From: Geodermatophilus sabuli | GTDB taxonomy: Bacteria > Actinomycetota > Actinomycetes > Mycobacteriales > Geodermatophilaceae | DNA: 64,000 nucleotides | NCBI RefSeq assembly: GCF_010686765.1 | Contig: NZ_JAAGWF010000003.1 | Coordinates: 1 to 64,000 of the forward strand | Direction of reading: 5' to 3' | Shown here: piece after piece, positions 7,588-15,627 of the stretch | Numbering within the stretch: position 1 is the first letter of the stretch | How the letters are laid out: every line of letters starts with the position of its first letter | Made by a program: the position numbers and the translations under genes | The notes under the pieces: model-generated | Seen by the model: the letters and a program-made list of their open reading frames with translations, nothing else | Database searches by the model: none | What the model was told of the DNA's origin: nothing

Positions 7588-9540
7588 TCAATCGGCGTTC
7601 TCGGCGAGGAGGCGGGCCAGGCGGGTGCGCCGCGGCCGGACGTCGACCTCCCGCACCGCACGGGCCAGCGCGGCCCCGCTGGCGTGCACGATCGACAGGT
7701 GCCGCTGCGCGCGGGTGAGCGCCGTGTAGACCAGCGGGCGCGACAGCATCCCGCCGGCCTCGGGTGGCAGGACGACGACGACCCCGGGCCACTCGGAGCC
7801 CTGGGCGCGGTGCACGGTGATGGCCCACCCGTGCCGCAGGTCGCTCAGCGCCGTCCCGGTCACCGTCACCGGCCCCGAGGAGAAGTCCACGGTCAGCGCG
7901 CCGTCCCCGGTGCCGGTCACCACGCCCACCTCGCCGTTGGCGAACCCGATCGGCTCCAGGTCCAGGTGGTTGGCGGTGGCCACCACCCGGTCGCCGACGT
8001 CGAAGCCCCACACCGTGCCCTCGCCCGGGTTCAGCTGGGCCTTCAGCGCCTTGTTCAGCTCGATCGTGCCGGCCGGCCCCCGGTGCACCGGGGTCACCAC
8101 CTGCACGGTCGCCGGGTCGATCCGCAGCGCCCGGGGGATGGAGTCGGTGACCAGCTGCACCACCCGCCGGGCCGCCTCGGCGCTGCCGGTGGCCGGGACG
8201 ACGACCACCTCGCGGTCGGGGGAGTCCACCGGCGGCAGCTCCCCGGCGCGGACGGCGTTGGCCAGCCGGGCGATCGCGCCGCCCTCCGCCTGCCGGTAGA
8301 GCGTGGTCAGCTCGGTCACCGGCACCGCCTTCGAGTCGATGAGGTCGCCGAGGACGTGCCCCGGGCCGATCGAGGGCAGCTGGGCCGGGTCGCCGACCAG
8401 GAGCAGGTGGGTGCCGTCCGGACAGGCCTCGAGCAGCGCCGCGGCCAGCTCGACGTCGAGCATCGAGGCCTCGTCCACCACCACGACGTCGGCGTCCAGC
8501 GGCCACTCCTCGTTGCGGGCGAACCCGCCCGACGTGCCCTGGGCGCCGAGCAGCCGGTGCACGGTCACCGCCGGGTGGTCGGTCAGCTCCTCCAGCCGCT
8601 TGGCCGCCCGCCCGGTCGGCGCGGCCAGCGCGACCTCGGTGCCCTTGGTCCGCAGCAGCTGCACGATGGCGGCCACCGTGCGGCTCTTGCCGGTGCCCGG
8701 CCCGCCGGTCAGCAGCGAGACGCCGGCGCCGAGCACCTGCGCGACGGCGGCCTTCTGCGCCTCGTCCAGGCCCTTGGCCACCGACCGGACGGCGGCCGGG
8801 TCGGCGATCCGCTCGCTCGTCGCGGCCAGCCGGGCGACGTTCTCGGCGAGCGCCTCCTCGGCCATCCCGTAGCGCGCCAGCGACAGCGTGCGCAGCGCCG
8901 GGTCCGGCTCGGGCAGCTCGTCGGCGTCCGCCGCGTCGTCCTCGGCGAACTCGGGCTCGGGCGGCTCGTGGTCGAGCACCTCGCCGGACTCCACCGCCGC
9001 GACGATCGCCGCCACCGGGTCGGCCACCCCCTCGGCACGCAGCGCGGCCACGACCAGGTCGGCGGGCAGCACCGTGTGCCCGTCGCGGGTCGCCGTCCGC
9101 AGGGTCAGGGCCACGATCGCCCGGCCGCGGCGGGAGTCCTGCCGGTCGGCGCCGGGCAGGACGGCGATGGCCAGCCGGTCGGCGTCGGCCAGGGTGACGC
9201 CGGTCAGCCCGAGCAGCGCCCACGGGTCGTCGCGCAGCCGGCGCGCGGCGTCGGCGCCCAGGGAGTCGGCGGCGGAGGCGGCCAGCCGCGCCTCCAGCCC
9301 GGCGCCGACCAGCAGCGCCACCACGTCGTAGGTGGGGGCCGCGGACAGGAAGCTGGAGAACAGCCGCTCCGCGCGCTGCTTGCCCACCCGCGGCAGCTTC
9401 AGCAGCCGGGCGGCGGTGACGTCGTCGGGGGAGGTGATCCCGGCGGCGGGCAGCTCGGCCGCCGTCCGCTTGCCCAGGCCGGGCCACAGCCCGGCGGCGC
9501 AGAACGCCGCGAACACCGGGTCGGGCGAGGGGGCGCTCAC
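7588..9540 (-). CDS. recD2: RecD2-type ATP-dependent DNA helicase
   Basis: This is a superfamily 1B helicase of 650 aa, a 5'-3' DNA helicase without RecBC partners nearby. N-terminal helix-hairpin-helix repeats occupy about residues 30-130 (LLKLPRVGKQRAERL). The Walker A motif GGPGTGKS is at 279-286, APTGRAAKRL follows, and Walker B is VVVDEASM. The C-terminal motif ITVHRAQGSEWPGVVV is UvrD/RecD-like. GTG 9540 was chosen because it overlaps the aldo/keto reductase stop (GTGA) and the protein begins there like the family. It probably acts in DNA repair and is co-transcribed with the reductase by position only. Confidence 0.9.
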   Translation of the reverse strand: MSAPSPDPVFAAFCAAGLWPGLGKRTAAELPAAGITSPDDVTAARLLKLPRVGKQRAERLFSSFLSAAPTYDVVALLVGAGLEARLAASAADSLGADAARRLRDDPWALLGLTGVTLADADRLAIAVLPGADRQDSRRGRAIVALTLRTATRDGHTVLPADLVVAALRAEGVADPVAAIVAAVESGEVLDHEPPEPEFAEDDAADADELPEPDPALRTLSLARYGMAEEALAENVARLAATSERIADPAAVRSVAKGLDEAQKAAVAQVLGAGVSLLTGGPGTGKSRTVAAIVQLLRTKGTEVALAAPTGRAAKRLEELTDHPAVTVHRLLGAQGTSGGFARNEEWPLDADVVVVDEASMLDVELAAALLEACPDGTHLLLVGDPAQLPSIGPGHVLGDLIDSKAVPVTELTTLYRQAEGGAIARLANAVRAGELPPVDSPDREVVVVPATGSAEAARRVVQLVTDSIPRALRIDPATVQVVTPVHRGPAGTIELNKALKAQLNPGEGTVWGFDVGDRVVATANHLDLEPIGFANGEVGVVTGTGDGALTVDFSSGPVTVTGTALSDLRHGWAITVHRAQGSEWPGVVVVLPPEAGGMLSRPLVYTALTRAQRHLSIVHASGAALARAVREVDVRPRRTRLARLLAENAD

Positions 9541-10517
9541 CGGTCCGACCGGCGCTCGGGATAGGAGAACCAGGGCGCGGAGACGTCTTCGAGGGCCGTC
9601 CGGATCGCGGCGGGCAGCCGCACCGCCTCGGCGTCGAGGGAGGCCTGCAGCTGGTGCGCGGTGCGCGCGCCGACGACGGGGGCGGTGACGCCGGGCCGGT
9701 CGCGGACCCAGGCGAGGGCGACCGCCAGCGGCGTCGTGCCCAGGCCCTCGGCGGCGGTGATCACCGCCTCCACGATCCGATCGGCCTTGGCCGAGCGCAG
9801 CCCGTCGATGAAGCCCTGCCACTGCGGCGAGGCGCCGCGGGACTCCGACGGCGTGCTGTGCCGGTACTTGCCGGTGAGCAGCCCCCGCCCCAGCGGCGAC
9901 CAGGCGAGCACCCCGAGCCCGAGCGCCTCGGCGGCCGGGACGACCTCCCGCTCGACGCCGCGCTGCAGCAGCGAGTACTCCACCTGCGTGCCCACCACCG
10001 GCACCCGCCCCGGCCACGCCCGCTGCCACGTCGCGGCCTGGGCGGTCTGCCAGCCGGTGAAGTTGCTGATCCCCACGTAGCGCACCCGCCCGGAGGCCAC
10101 CGCGGCGTCGCAGGCGGCGAGCGTCTCCTCCAGGGGGGTGGTCTCGTCCCACGAGTGCAGCTGCCAGAGGTCCACGTGGTCGAGGCCGAGACGCTCCAGC
10201 GAGGCGTCGAGGGCGGCCAGCAGGTGCCCCCGGGACCCCCCGCGGCCCATCGGCCCGGCGCCGGTCCGGCCGACGGCCTTGGTGGCCACCAGCACGTCAC
10301 CGCGGGGGACGACGTCGGCCAGCAGCCGGCCCAGGGTCCGCTCGCTGTCCCCGTCGCAGTAGACGTCGGCGGTGTCGACCAGCGTGCCCCCCGCGTCGAC
10401 GAACGCCGTCAGCTGCATGGCGGCCTCGTCCTCGTCGGTGTCGCGGCCCCAGGTCATGGTGCCCAGCGCCAGGCGGGAGACGACCAGTCCGCTGCGCCCG
10501 AGTGCGCGTTGCTCCAC
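9537..10517 (-). CDS. Aldo/keto reductase
   Basis: This is an NADPH-dependent TIM-barrel aldo/keto reductase of 326 aa. Catalytic tetrad candidates are in order: Asp and Tyr in VDTADVYCDG, Lys in VATKAVG, and His in LWQLHSW. Near the C-terminus PVVGARTAHQL is typical for the NADP site. The family reduces aldehydes and ketones or sugar derivatives; the substrate is unknown. A TAGGTT hexamer lies 8 nt before the GTG, so the message may be leaderless. The stop overlaps the recD2 start. Confidence 0.9.
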   Translation of the reverse strand: MEQRALGRSGLVVSRLALGTMTWGRDTDEDEAAMQLTAFVDAGGTLVDTADVYCDGDSERTLGRLLADVVPRGDVLVATKAVGRTGAGPMGRGGSRGHLLAALDASLERLGLDHVDLWQLHSWDETTPLEETLAACDAAVASGRVRYVGISNFTGWQTAQAATWQRAWPGRVPVVGTQVEYSLLQRGVEREVVPAAEALGLGVLAWSPLGRGLLTGKYRHSTPSESRGASPQWQGFIDGLRSAKADRIVEAVITAAEGLGTTPLAVALAWVRDRPGVTAPVVGARTAHQLQASLDAEAVRLPAAIRTALEDVSAPWFSYPERRSDR

Positions 10518-10525
10518 GGAGGGCC

Positions 10526-10531
10526 AACCTA
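10526..10531 (-). promoter_or_regulatory. Candidate -10 element, leaderless aldo/keto reductase
   Basis: On the minus strand TAGGTT ends 8 nt before GTG 10517. It fits the TANNNT-plus-6-to-8 nt rule seen before many genes in this window. Confidence 0.5.
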
Positions 10532-10675
10532 CCGGCGACCCGACCGGCGGGCCGGTGACCCAGGGTGTCCCGGGGCGGCGCGCCGGGATCGGCCGGCCGC
10601 CCGCCTAGGGTGGCCTCCCGTGCTCCGACGACCCCCCGCCACGCCCTGCTCCCCCCGCGTCCCGGGAGGCGGACG

Positions 10676-11509
10676 GTGAGCTGGCTCGAGGCGGTCGTCC
10701 TGGGGCTCGTCCAGGGCCTCACCGAGTTCCTGCCCATCTCCTCCAGCGCGCACCTGCGCGTGGTGGGGGAGGCCTTCGGCTGGGGTGACCCCGGCGCGGC
10801 GTTCACCGCGATCACCCAGATCGGCACCGAGGCCGCGGTGCTGCTCTACTTCCGCCGCGACATCGGGCACATCATCCGCGCCTGGGTGCGCTCGCTCACC
10901 GACCGCTCCGTGCGCCGCGACCCCGACGCGCGCATGGGCTGGCTGATCATCGTCGGCAGCGTGCCGATCGTCGTCCTCGGGCTGCTGTTCCAGGACGACA
11001 TCGAGACCACGTTCCGCAGCCTGTGGATCGTGGCGACGGCGCTGATCGCGTTCTCGCTGATCCTGTTCTGGGCCGACCGGGTGGGGCGCAAGGACCGCGA
11101 CCTGCGCCAGCTCACCGTCGGGCACGGCATCGCCTTCGGGCTCGCCCAGGCCATGGCGCTCATCCCCGGCGTGTCCCGCTCGGGCGGCACGATCACCGCC
11201 GGCCTGTTCCTCGGGTACTCCCGGGCCGCCGCGGCGCGCTACTCGTTCCTGCTCGCCGTCCCGGCGGTGCTCGGCTCGGGCTTCTTCCAGGCCTACGAGG
11301 CGCTCACCGGGGACGTCGCCGGGCAGACGGTGTCCTGGGGACCGACGATCCTGGCCACCGTGCTCGCCTTCGGGGTGGGGCTGACCGTGATCGCCTGGCT
11401 GCTGCGCTACCTCGACCGCGGCAGCTTCACGCCGTTCGTCGTCTACCGCGTCGTCCTGGGGGCGCTGCTGCTCGTGCTGCTCGGCAGCGGGGTGCTCGCC
11501 GCCCAGTAG
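10676..11509 (+). CDS. uppP: Undecaprenyl-diphosphatase UppP (BacA)
   Basis: This integral membrane enzyme removes a phosphate from undecaprenyl diphosphate, recycling the lipid carrier for peptidoglycan and giving bacitracin tolerance. It has 277 aa with multiple hydrophobic helices. Signature motifs are [14 protein letters not shown] (residues 14-27) and PGVSRSG (164-170). GTG 10676 was chosen because the site GGGAGGCGG precedes it and the family start ([13 protein letters not shown]) follows. A TAGGGT hexamer at 10606 may be the -10 element, leaving a leader of about 60 nt. The gene is convergent with the hydrolase downstream, with a large hairpin between. Confidence 0.95.
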   Translation: MSWLEAVVLGLVQGLTEFLPISSSAHLRVVGEAFGWGDPGAAFTAITQIGTEAAVLLYFRRDIGHIIRAWVRSLTDRSVRRDPDARMGWLIIVGSVPIVVLGLLFQDDIETTFRSLWIVATALIAFSLILFWADRVGRKDRDLRQLTVGHGIAFGLAQAMALIPGVSRSGGTITAGLFLGYSRAAAARYSFLLAVPAVLGSGFFQAYEALTGDVAGQTVSWGPTILATVLAFGVGLTVIAWLLRYLDRGSFTPFVVYRVVLGALLLVLLGSGVLAAQ

Positions 11510-11555
11510 CACCCCGGTTGCGGCCGGGACCTCCTCGTCCCCTCGTCTCCCCGAT

Positions 11556-11621
11556 GATCATGGGGTCGGTGCTCCCGGACACGCCGCCCGTGGCGTGTCG
11601 ACCGGCCACGACCCCATGATC
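11556..11621. terminator. Two-level hairpin between convergent genes
   Basis: GATCATGGGGTCG (11556-11568) is the exact inverse of CGACCCCATGATC (11609-11621). Inside, ACACGCC (11580-11586) pairs with GGCGTGT (11592-11598). It lies between the convergent uppP and hydrolase genes, so it probably acts as a two-way terminator. There is no T-run. Confidence 0.7.
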
Positions 11622-11636
11622 GACGGTGCGGGGGGC

Positions 11637-12479
11637 TCAGGCTCGCCTGCTGCGGTCGACGTGGTCGCTGACCGCCGCGGCGATCTCACCGGCGTCGAGG
11701 ACGGGCACCGTGTGGTGGCTGGCCCGCGCGAGCTCCAGGACGGTGGCGGCGGGGAGCAGGGACCGGGCGTTGCGCGCCACCCGCCGCGGGTCGTGGGCGC
11801 GGCTGCGTCCGGCGACGAGCACCAGCGTGGGGGCGGTCAGCCGCGCCAGCTGCGCGCGCGGCGGACGGCGGGTCGCCACGATCGGCGTCCGGCGGAACTC
11901 GGTGGCCCCCCGCACGTGGACGTCGAGCCATGCGGGATCGAGGGCGCGTCCCCCGGCCTCCCAGGCGAGGAAGCGCCGGACCCGCGCCGGGGTGGGGCGC
12001 ACCAGGGAGGGGACCGCGTGCAGCAGGTACCGCGGGGCGAAACCGGCGAAGCAGGCGGTGGGGTCGAGCAGCCCGAGGGAGGCGGCGAGGCCCTCGTGGT
12101 CGAGCACCGCACGGAGGGCCAGGTGGGCGCCGGCGGAGTGCCCCACCAGGTGGACCGGGCCGGTGTCCAGGGCGGCGAGCAGCTCGGCCAGCCAGGCCGT
12201 CAGGTCCGCCGTCCGCCGGAACGGGCGGCTGCTCTCGCTGCGCCCCGGGTTGCCGGGCTGGTCGGGGGCGAGCACGTGGAACCGCCCGGCCAGCTCGCCC
12301 GCCACCCCCGCCCACGCGGTGGCGGTGGCGCCGTCCCCGTGCAGCAGGACCACCGGGGGCGCCCCGGGCGGTCCGGCCGCCAGCACGTGCGTGCGGCCCC
12401 ACGACGTCGGGACGTCGAGGGCGCGGTGCCCGGCCGGCCACCGCGCGGCGGCCGCGTCATAGCTCGCGAGGAAGCCCAT
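11637..12479 (-). CDS. Alpha/beta hydrolase
   Basis: This is an alpha/beta-hydrolase fold protein of 280 aa. The oxyanion-hole region is VVLLHGDGATATAW, the nucleophile elbow GHSAG is near residue 112 (Ser in VGHSAGAH), the acid is likely in LVLVAGRSRAHD, and the terminal His is within ARASHHTVPV. No signal peptide is seen. The substrate is unknown (esterase, lipase or haloalkane-type). ATG 12479 was preferred over a TTG 12 nt further up. The gene is divergent from a MarR-type regulator 55 bp away, so it is the likely regulated target. Confidence 0.85.
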   Translation of the reverse strand: MGFLASYDAAAARWPAGHRALDVPTSWGRTHVLAAGPPGAPPVVLLHGDGATATAWAGVAGELAGRFHVLAPDQPGNPGRSESSRPFRRTADLTAWLAELLAALDTGPVHLVGHSAGAHLALRAVLDHEGLAASLGLLDPTACFAGFAPRYLLHAVPSLVRPTPARVRRFLAWEAGGRALDPAWLDVHVRGATEFRRTPIVATRRPPRAQLARLTAPTLVLVAGRSRAHDPRRVARNARSLLPAATVLELARASHHTVPVLDAGEIAAAVSDHVDRSRRA

Positions 12480-12523
12480 CGGCCCAGACAACTAGACAGC
12501 CTAGCCATCAGGCAAGCGAGCTA
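12460..12523. promoter_or_regulatory. Inverted repeat spanning hydrolase/marR promoter
   Basis: TAGCTCGC (12460-12467) is the exact inverse of GCGAGCTA (12516-12523), separated by 48 nt across the divergent start region. CTAG also occurs twice between them. It may be an operator pair for the MarR protein. TATCCT at 12522-12527, overlapping the right arm, lies 7 nt before GTG 12535 and may be its -10. Confidence 0.4.
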
Positions 12524-12534
12524 TCCTGCGCCCC

Positions 12535-12990
12535 GTGGCCGATCGGCAGCGTGACGCACCGGCGGCCGTGCACCGCCTGCGGGCCCTGACCCTGCTGCTG
12601 GACGACGCGGGCAGCGCCTTCGCCGGCCGGCACGGCCTCACCGCGACCGACGTCCGGGCGCTGATCTGCCTGCTCGACCGGGAGCGCACCGGGGCCCCGG
12701 CCAGCCCGACCTGGCTGGCCGGGCAGCTGCGGATGACCACGGCCTCGGTGACCGCGCTGCTCGACCGCCTGGAGCGGGCCGGTCACGTCCGCCGCACGCC
12801 CCGGACCGATGACCGCCGGCGCGTCGACGTCGTCGTGCAGCCGTCGGCGAAGGAGCTCGGCTGGTCGTTCTTCGGCCCGCTGATCGACGCCACCGTCGCC
12901 GTCCTGGACCGCCGGACGCCCGCCGAGCGCGCGGTCATCGACGGCTTCCTCGACGACATGGTCGCCGCGGTCGAGCAGGCGGGTGGCTGA
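12535..12990 (+). CDS. MarR-family transcriptional regulator
   Basis: This is a winged helix-turn-helix regulator of 151 aa. The DNA-binding part is WLAGQLRMTTASVTALLDRLERAGHVRRTPRTDDRRRVDVVV, with the characteristic DxR wing (DDRRR). Flanking N- and C-terminal helices form the dimer interface. The family usually represses its own gene and a divergent neighbour in response to small aromatic or oxidising ligands. Here the neighbour is the hydrolase 55 bp away. GTG 12535 has a TATCCT hexamer 7 nt upstream, so the message is probably leaderless. Confidence 0.88.
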   Translation: MADRQRDAPAAVHRLRALTLLLDDAGSAFAGRHGLTATDVRALICLLDRERTGAPASPTWLAGQLRMTTASVTALLDRLERAGHVRRTPRTDDRRRVDVVVQPSAKELGWSFFGPLIDATVAVLDRRTPAERAVIDGFLDDMVAAVEQAGG

Positions 12991-12995
12991 CCGTC

Positions 12996-13048
12996 GGCCC
13001 TCTGCAGGGGCCCGCCGCGAGCCTGCGAGCGGTGGGGGCTGAGGGTCC
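12996..13048. repeat. Dispersed palindromic element, copy 2
   Basis: GGCCCTCTGCAGG at the left pairs with CTGAGGGTCC at the right. The core CCGCGAGCCTGCGAGCGG and TGGGGGC are the family core. It begins 6 nt after the marR stop and ends 7 nt before the -10 of the next gene. Confidence 0.75.
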
Positions 13049-13054
13049 CTTCTC

Positions 13055-13060
13055 TAGGCT
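13055..13060 (+). promoter_or_regulatory. Candidate -10 element before MSMEG_4193-type gene
   Basis: TAGGCT ends 8 nt before GTG 13069, and no ribosome site lies between. It fits the leaderless pattern of the window. Confidence 0.5.
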
Positions 13061-13068
13061 CGGCGGTC

Positions 13069-13770
13069 GTGACCACCGTTCTCCTCCTGCGCCACGGCCG
13101 GACGACGGCCAACGCCGGCGGTGTCCTCGCCGGCTGGACCCCGGGCGTGCAGCTCGACGAGACCGGTGAGGCACAGGTCCGGGCGGTGGGGGAGCGACTG
13201 GCCCCCGTGCCGCTGGCCGCGGTCGTGAGCAGCCCGCTGGAGCGCTGCCGGCAGACCGCCGACGCGGTGCTCGCCGGGCGGCAGCTGGACCTGCAGACCG
13301 ACGACCGGCTCGGCGAGGCCCGCTACGGCGACTGGACCGGCCGGCCGCTCAAGGAGCTGGTCAAGGAGCCGATGTGGAAGGTCGTGCAGCAGCACCCCTC
13401 GGCCGCGGTGTTCCCCGGCCCGGAAGGGGAGGGGCTGGCGCAGACCCAGGCCCGCGCGGTGGCCGCCGTCCGTGCCTGGAACGCCACCCTCGGGCCGGAC
13501 GCGGTCTGGCTGGCCGTCAGCCACGGTGACGTCATCAAGGCCCTGCTCGCCGACGCCCTGGGGCTGCACCTGGACCAGTTCCAGCGGATCGTCGTCGACC
13601 CGGCATCGCTGTCGGTGATCACCTACACCGAGACCCGCCCGTTCGTCGTCCGCATGAACGACACCGGTGGCGACGTCGCCGCGCTGGTCCCGCCGAAGAA
13701 GAAGGGCCGCCGCCGCCGCACCGCCGACTCCGACGCCGTCGTGGGTGGCGGGGCCGGCGCGCAGGCCTGA
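13069..13770 (+). CDS. Histidine phosphatase family protein, MSMEG_4193 type
   Basis: This is a phosphoglycerate-mutase-like histidine phosphatase of 233 aa. The catalytic LRHGRTTAN is at residues 7-15 (His8 in VLLLRHG), SSPLERCRQT follows, and the second histidine lies in AVSHGDVIKA. The C-terminal tail is basic (PPKKKGRRRR). The combination with DUF3090 and SCO1664 immediately downstream identifies the actinobacterial MSMEG_4193 family, named for putative phosphomutases, whose substrate is unknown. The three genes lie head-to-tail with short gaps and lead towards mshC. Confidence 0.88.
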   Translation: MTTVLLLRHGRTTANAGGVLAGWTPGVQLDETGEAQVRAVGERLAPVPLAAVVSSPLERCRQTADAVLAGRQLDLQTDDRLGEARYGDWTGRPLKELVKEPMWKVVQQHPSAAVFPGPEGEGLAQTQARAVAAVRAWNATLGPDAVWLAVSHGDVIKALLADALGLHLDQFQRIVVDPASLSVITYTETRPFVVRMNDTGGDVAALVPPKKKGRRRRTADSDAVVGGGAGAQA

Positions 13771-13806
13771 CCTCGGCGTCCCCCTCGCCCGGCCCCGGCG
13801 CCCGCG

Positions 13807-13812
13807 TAACCT
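13807..13812 (+). promoter_or_regulatory. Candidate -10 element before DUF3090 gene
   Basis: TAACCT ends 7 nt before GTG 13820. This supports a separate leaderless start within the cassette. Confidence 0.5.
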
Positions 13813-13819
13813 GGGTGCC

Positions 13820-14371
13820 GTGCCGCGCCAGGTCTTCCTCTTCGACCGCCCGTCCCGGTTCGTCGCCGGCACCGTCGGACAGCCCGGTGACCGCACCTTC
13901 TACCTGCAGGCCTCCGACGCCGCCGGCCGCGTGGTCAGCGTGGCGCTGGAGAAGAGCCAGGTCCAGGTGCTCGCCGAGCGGATGAACGAACTGCTCGACG
14001 AGGTGGCCGCCCGCCCGGGCACCGTCGTCCCGCCCGACGCCGAGGTCGACGACCTCGAGCCGCTCACCGCGCCGGTCGACGAGGAGTTCCGCGTCGCCGC
14101 GATGGGCCTGGCCTGGGACGGCGAGGAGCAGGCCGTCGTCGTCGAGGCCGTGGCCGCGGGGGAGGAGCCGGTCGAGGAGGACGTGATCCTCTCCGACAGC
14201 GACGAGGGCCCCGACGCGCTGCGGGTCACCATGACCCCTGCCGCGGCGCGCGCCTTCGTCGTCCGGGCCCGCCGGGTGGTGGCCGCCGGCCGTCCGGCCT
14301 GCCCGCTGTGCTCGCTGCCACTGGACCCCGCTGGGCACGTGTGCCCACGCCAGAACGGCTACCGCCGCTGA
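13820..14371 (+). CDS. DUF3090 family protein
   Basis: This is a 183-residue protein typical of the DUF3090 (TIGR03847) family: QVFLFDRPSRFVAGTVGQPG at the start, TFYLQASD, VSVALEKSQVQVLAERMNELLDEV, and a C-terminal zinc-ribbon-like ACPLCSLPLDPAGHVCPRQNGY. The four-residue metal set (C-x2-C, H-x-C) suggests a bound metal. Its biochemical function is unknown. In Actinobacteria it occurs with the MSMEG_4193-type phosphatase and SCO1664, as here, pointing to a shared process. Confidence 0.9.
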   Translation: MPRQVFLFDRPSRFVAGTVGQPGDRTFYLQASDAAGRVVSVALEKSQVQVLAERMNELLDEVAARPGTVVPPDAEVDDLEPLTAPVDEEFRVAAMGLAWDGEEQAVVVEAVAAGEEPVEEDVILSDSDEGPDALRVTMTPAAARAFVVRARRVVAAGRPACPLCSLPLDPAGHVCPRQNGYRR

Positions 14372-14390
14372 GCCCGGCGCCGCGGCCCCG

Positions 14391-15146
14391 ATGACCGAGC
14401 GTCCCGCCGACCCCGCGTCGGACCTGCGCGCGCCGACGGGTCACGACGAGGCCATGACCCTGCTGCTCGAGGGCGAGATCGACCTCGAGGGCCGCATGCT
14501 CGACGCCAGCAACGTCACCCTCGTCGGCACGATCCGCACCGGGGAGCTGGAGGCGGAGTGCGTCTACAAGCCCGTCGCCGGTGAGCGGCCGCTGTGGGAC
14601 TTCCCGGACGGCACCCTCGCCGGGCGGGAGGTCGCCGCCGCGCTGGTCTCGGAGGCCACCGGATGGCGGGTGGTCCCGCCCACCGTCCTCCGGGACGGCC
14701 CGTTCGGGCCCGGCATGGTGCAGCTGTGGATCGACGGTGACCCGGAGGTCGACCTCGCCGCGTTCGTGCGGTCGGACGACCCCGGACTGCGGCGCATGGC
14801 GGTGTTCGACGCGGTGGTCAACAACGCCGACCGCAAGGGCGGGCACATCATCCCCACCCCCGAGGGCCACGTGTACGGCGTCGACCACGGCATCTGCTTC
14901 TCCGTCGACCCCAAGCTGCGCACGCTGCTGTGGCGCTGGGCCGGCCAGCCGCTGCCCGCCGAGGCCCGGGACGTGCTGGAGAAGCTGACCGTCGACCTGC
15001 TCGGCGACCTCGGCGAGCAGCTGCACGCGCACCTCACCCGGCGCGAGGTGCGGCGCACCCAGCAGCGGGTGGCCGAGCTGCTGCGCAGCGGCCGGCACCC
15101 GCTGCCCAGCGGCGACTGGCCCGCCCTGCCCTGGCCGCCCTTCTGA
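14391..15146 (+). CDS. SCO1664 family protein (PI3/4-kinase-like fold)
   Basis: This 251-residue protein matches the SCO1664 family. It contains CVYKPVAGERPLWDFPDGTLAGREVAAALVSEATGW, where the Lys could contact ATP, then VFDAVVNNADRKGGH and GVDHGICFSVDPKLRTLLW, which look like the catalytic HxD/N-type and DFG-like loops of PI3/4- and HipA-like kinases. Kinase activity is inference only; the family is uncharacterised. It is the third gene of the MSMEG_4193/DUF3090/SCO1664 cassette, 19 nt behind DUF3090. A palindromic element follows the stop. Confidence 0.88.
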   Translation: MTERPADPASDLRAPTGHDEAMTLLLEGEIDLEGRMLDASNVTLVGTIRTGELEAECVYKPVAGERPLWDFPDGTLAGREVAAALVSEATGWRVVPPTVLRDGPFGPGMVQLWIDGDPEVDLAAFVRSDDPGLRRMAVFDAVVNNADRKGGHIIPTPEGHVYGVDHGICFSVDPKLRTLLWRWAGQPLPAEARDVLEKLTVDLLGDLGEQLHAHLTRREVRRTQQRVAELLRSGRHPLPSGDWPALPWPPF

Positions 15147-15149
15147 GCG

Positions 15150-15206
15150 AGGACCCTCCCGCCCCCCACCGCCCGCACGCACGCAGCGGGCCCCTGCAGG
15201 AGGGCC
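15150..15206. repeat. Dispersed palindromic element, copy 3 (reverse orientation)
   Basis: AGGACCCTCCCGCCCCCCAC at the left pairs with GCGGGCCCCTGCAGGAGGGC at the right. The loop contains GCCCGCACGCACGCA. It starts 4 nt after the SCO1664 stop. This copy is the uninterrupted counterpart of the nested copy at 37306. Confidence 0.75.
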
Positions 15207-15240
15207 GCCGCTCGGGGACCGATCTGGCAGGGTGACCGTC

Positions 15241-15627
15241 GTGGCGCACCGGAGCCGACTGGCGATCCTGCTGCTCGACCTGCCGCCCGAGCACCACGAC
15301 GCCGGGCGCACGTTCTGGTCCGCCGCGACGGGGCACGCCGTCGAGCCCGACCCCGAGGACGAGCGGTGGTCCTCGCTCGGCTCGTTCGCCGACGGCGTCC
15401 ACGTCGAGGTGCAGCGGACGGGGGAGGGCACCCCACCCCGCTGGCACGTCGACGTCGAGACCGACGACGTCCCCGCCGAGGTGGCCCGCCTGGAGGCGCT
15501 CGGTGCCCGGCGGCTGGCCGACATGGGCACGTTCTGGCAGCTGCTGGACCCCGCGGGGCTGGTGTTCTGCGTCGTCGGCGTCCAGACCGGCGCGGAGTTC
15601 GAGCGGCACGCCACCACCTGGCCGTGA
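15241..15627 (+). CDS. VOC/glyoxalase family protein
   Basis: This is a 128-residue vicinal-oxygen-chelate fold protein: RLAILLLDLPPEHHDAGRTFW at the N-terminus, the second beta-alpha unit PRWHVDVETDDVPAEVARLEALG, and FWQLLDPAGLVFCVV. The fold covers glyoxalase I, dioxygenases and antibiotic-binding proteins, so the function is open. GTG 15241 was chosen because CAGGGT ends 7 nt upstream; an in-frame GTG at 15232 would start inside that hexamer. It is convergent with the maleylpyruvate-isomerase-like gene; the two stops abut. Confidence 0.75.
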   Translation: MAHRSRLAILLLDLPPEHHDAGRTFWSAATGHAVEPDPEDERWSSLGSFADGVHVEVQRTGEGTPPRWHVDVETDDVPAEVARLEALGARRLADMGTFWQLLDPAGLVFCVVGVQTGAEFERHATTWP

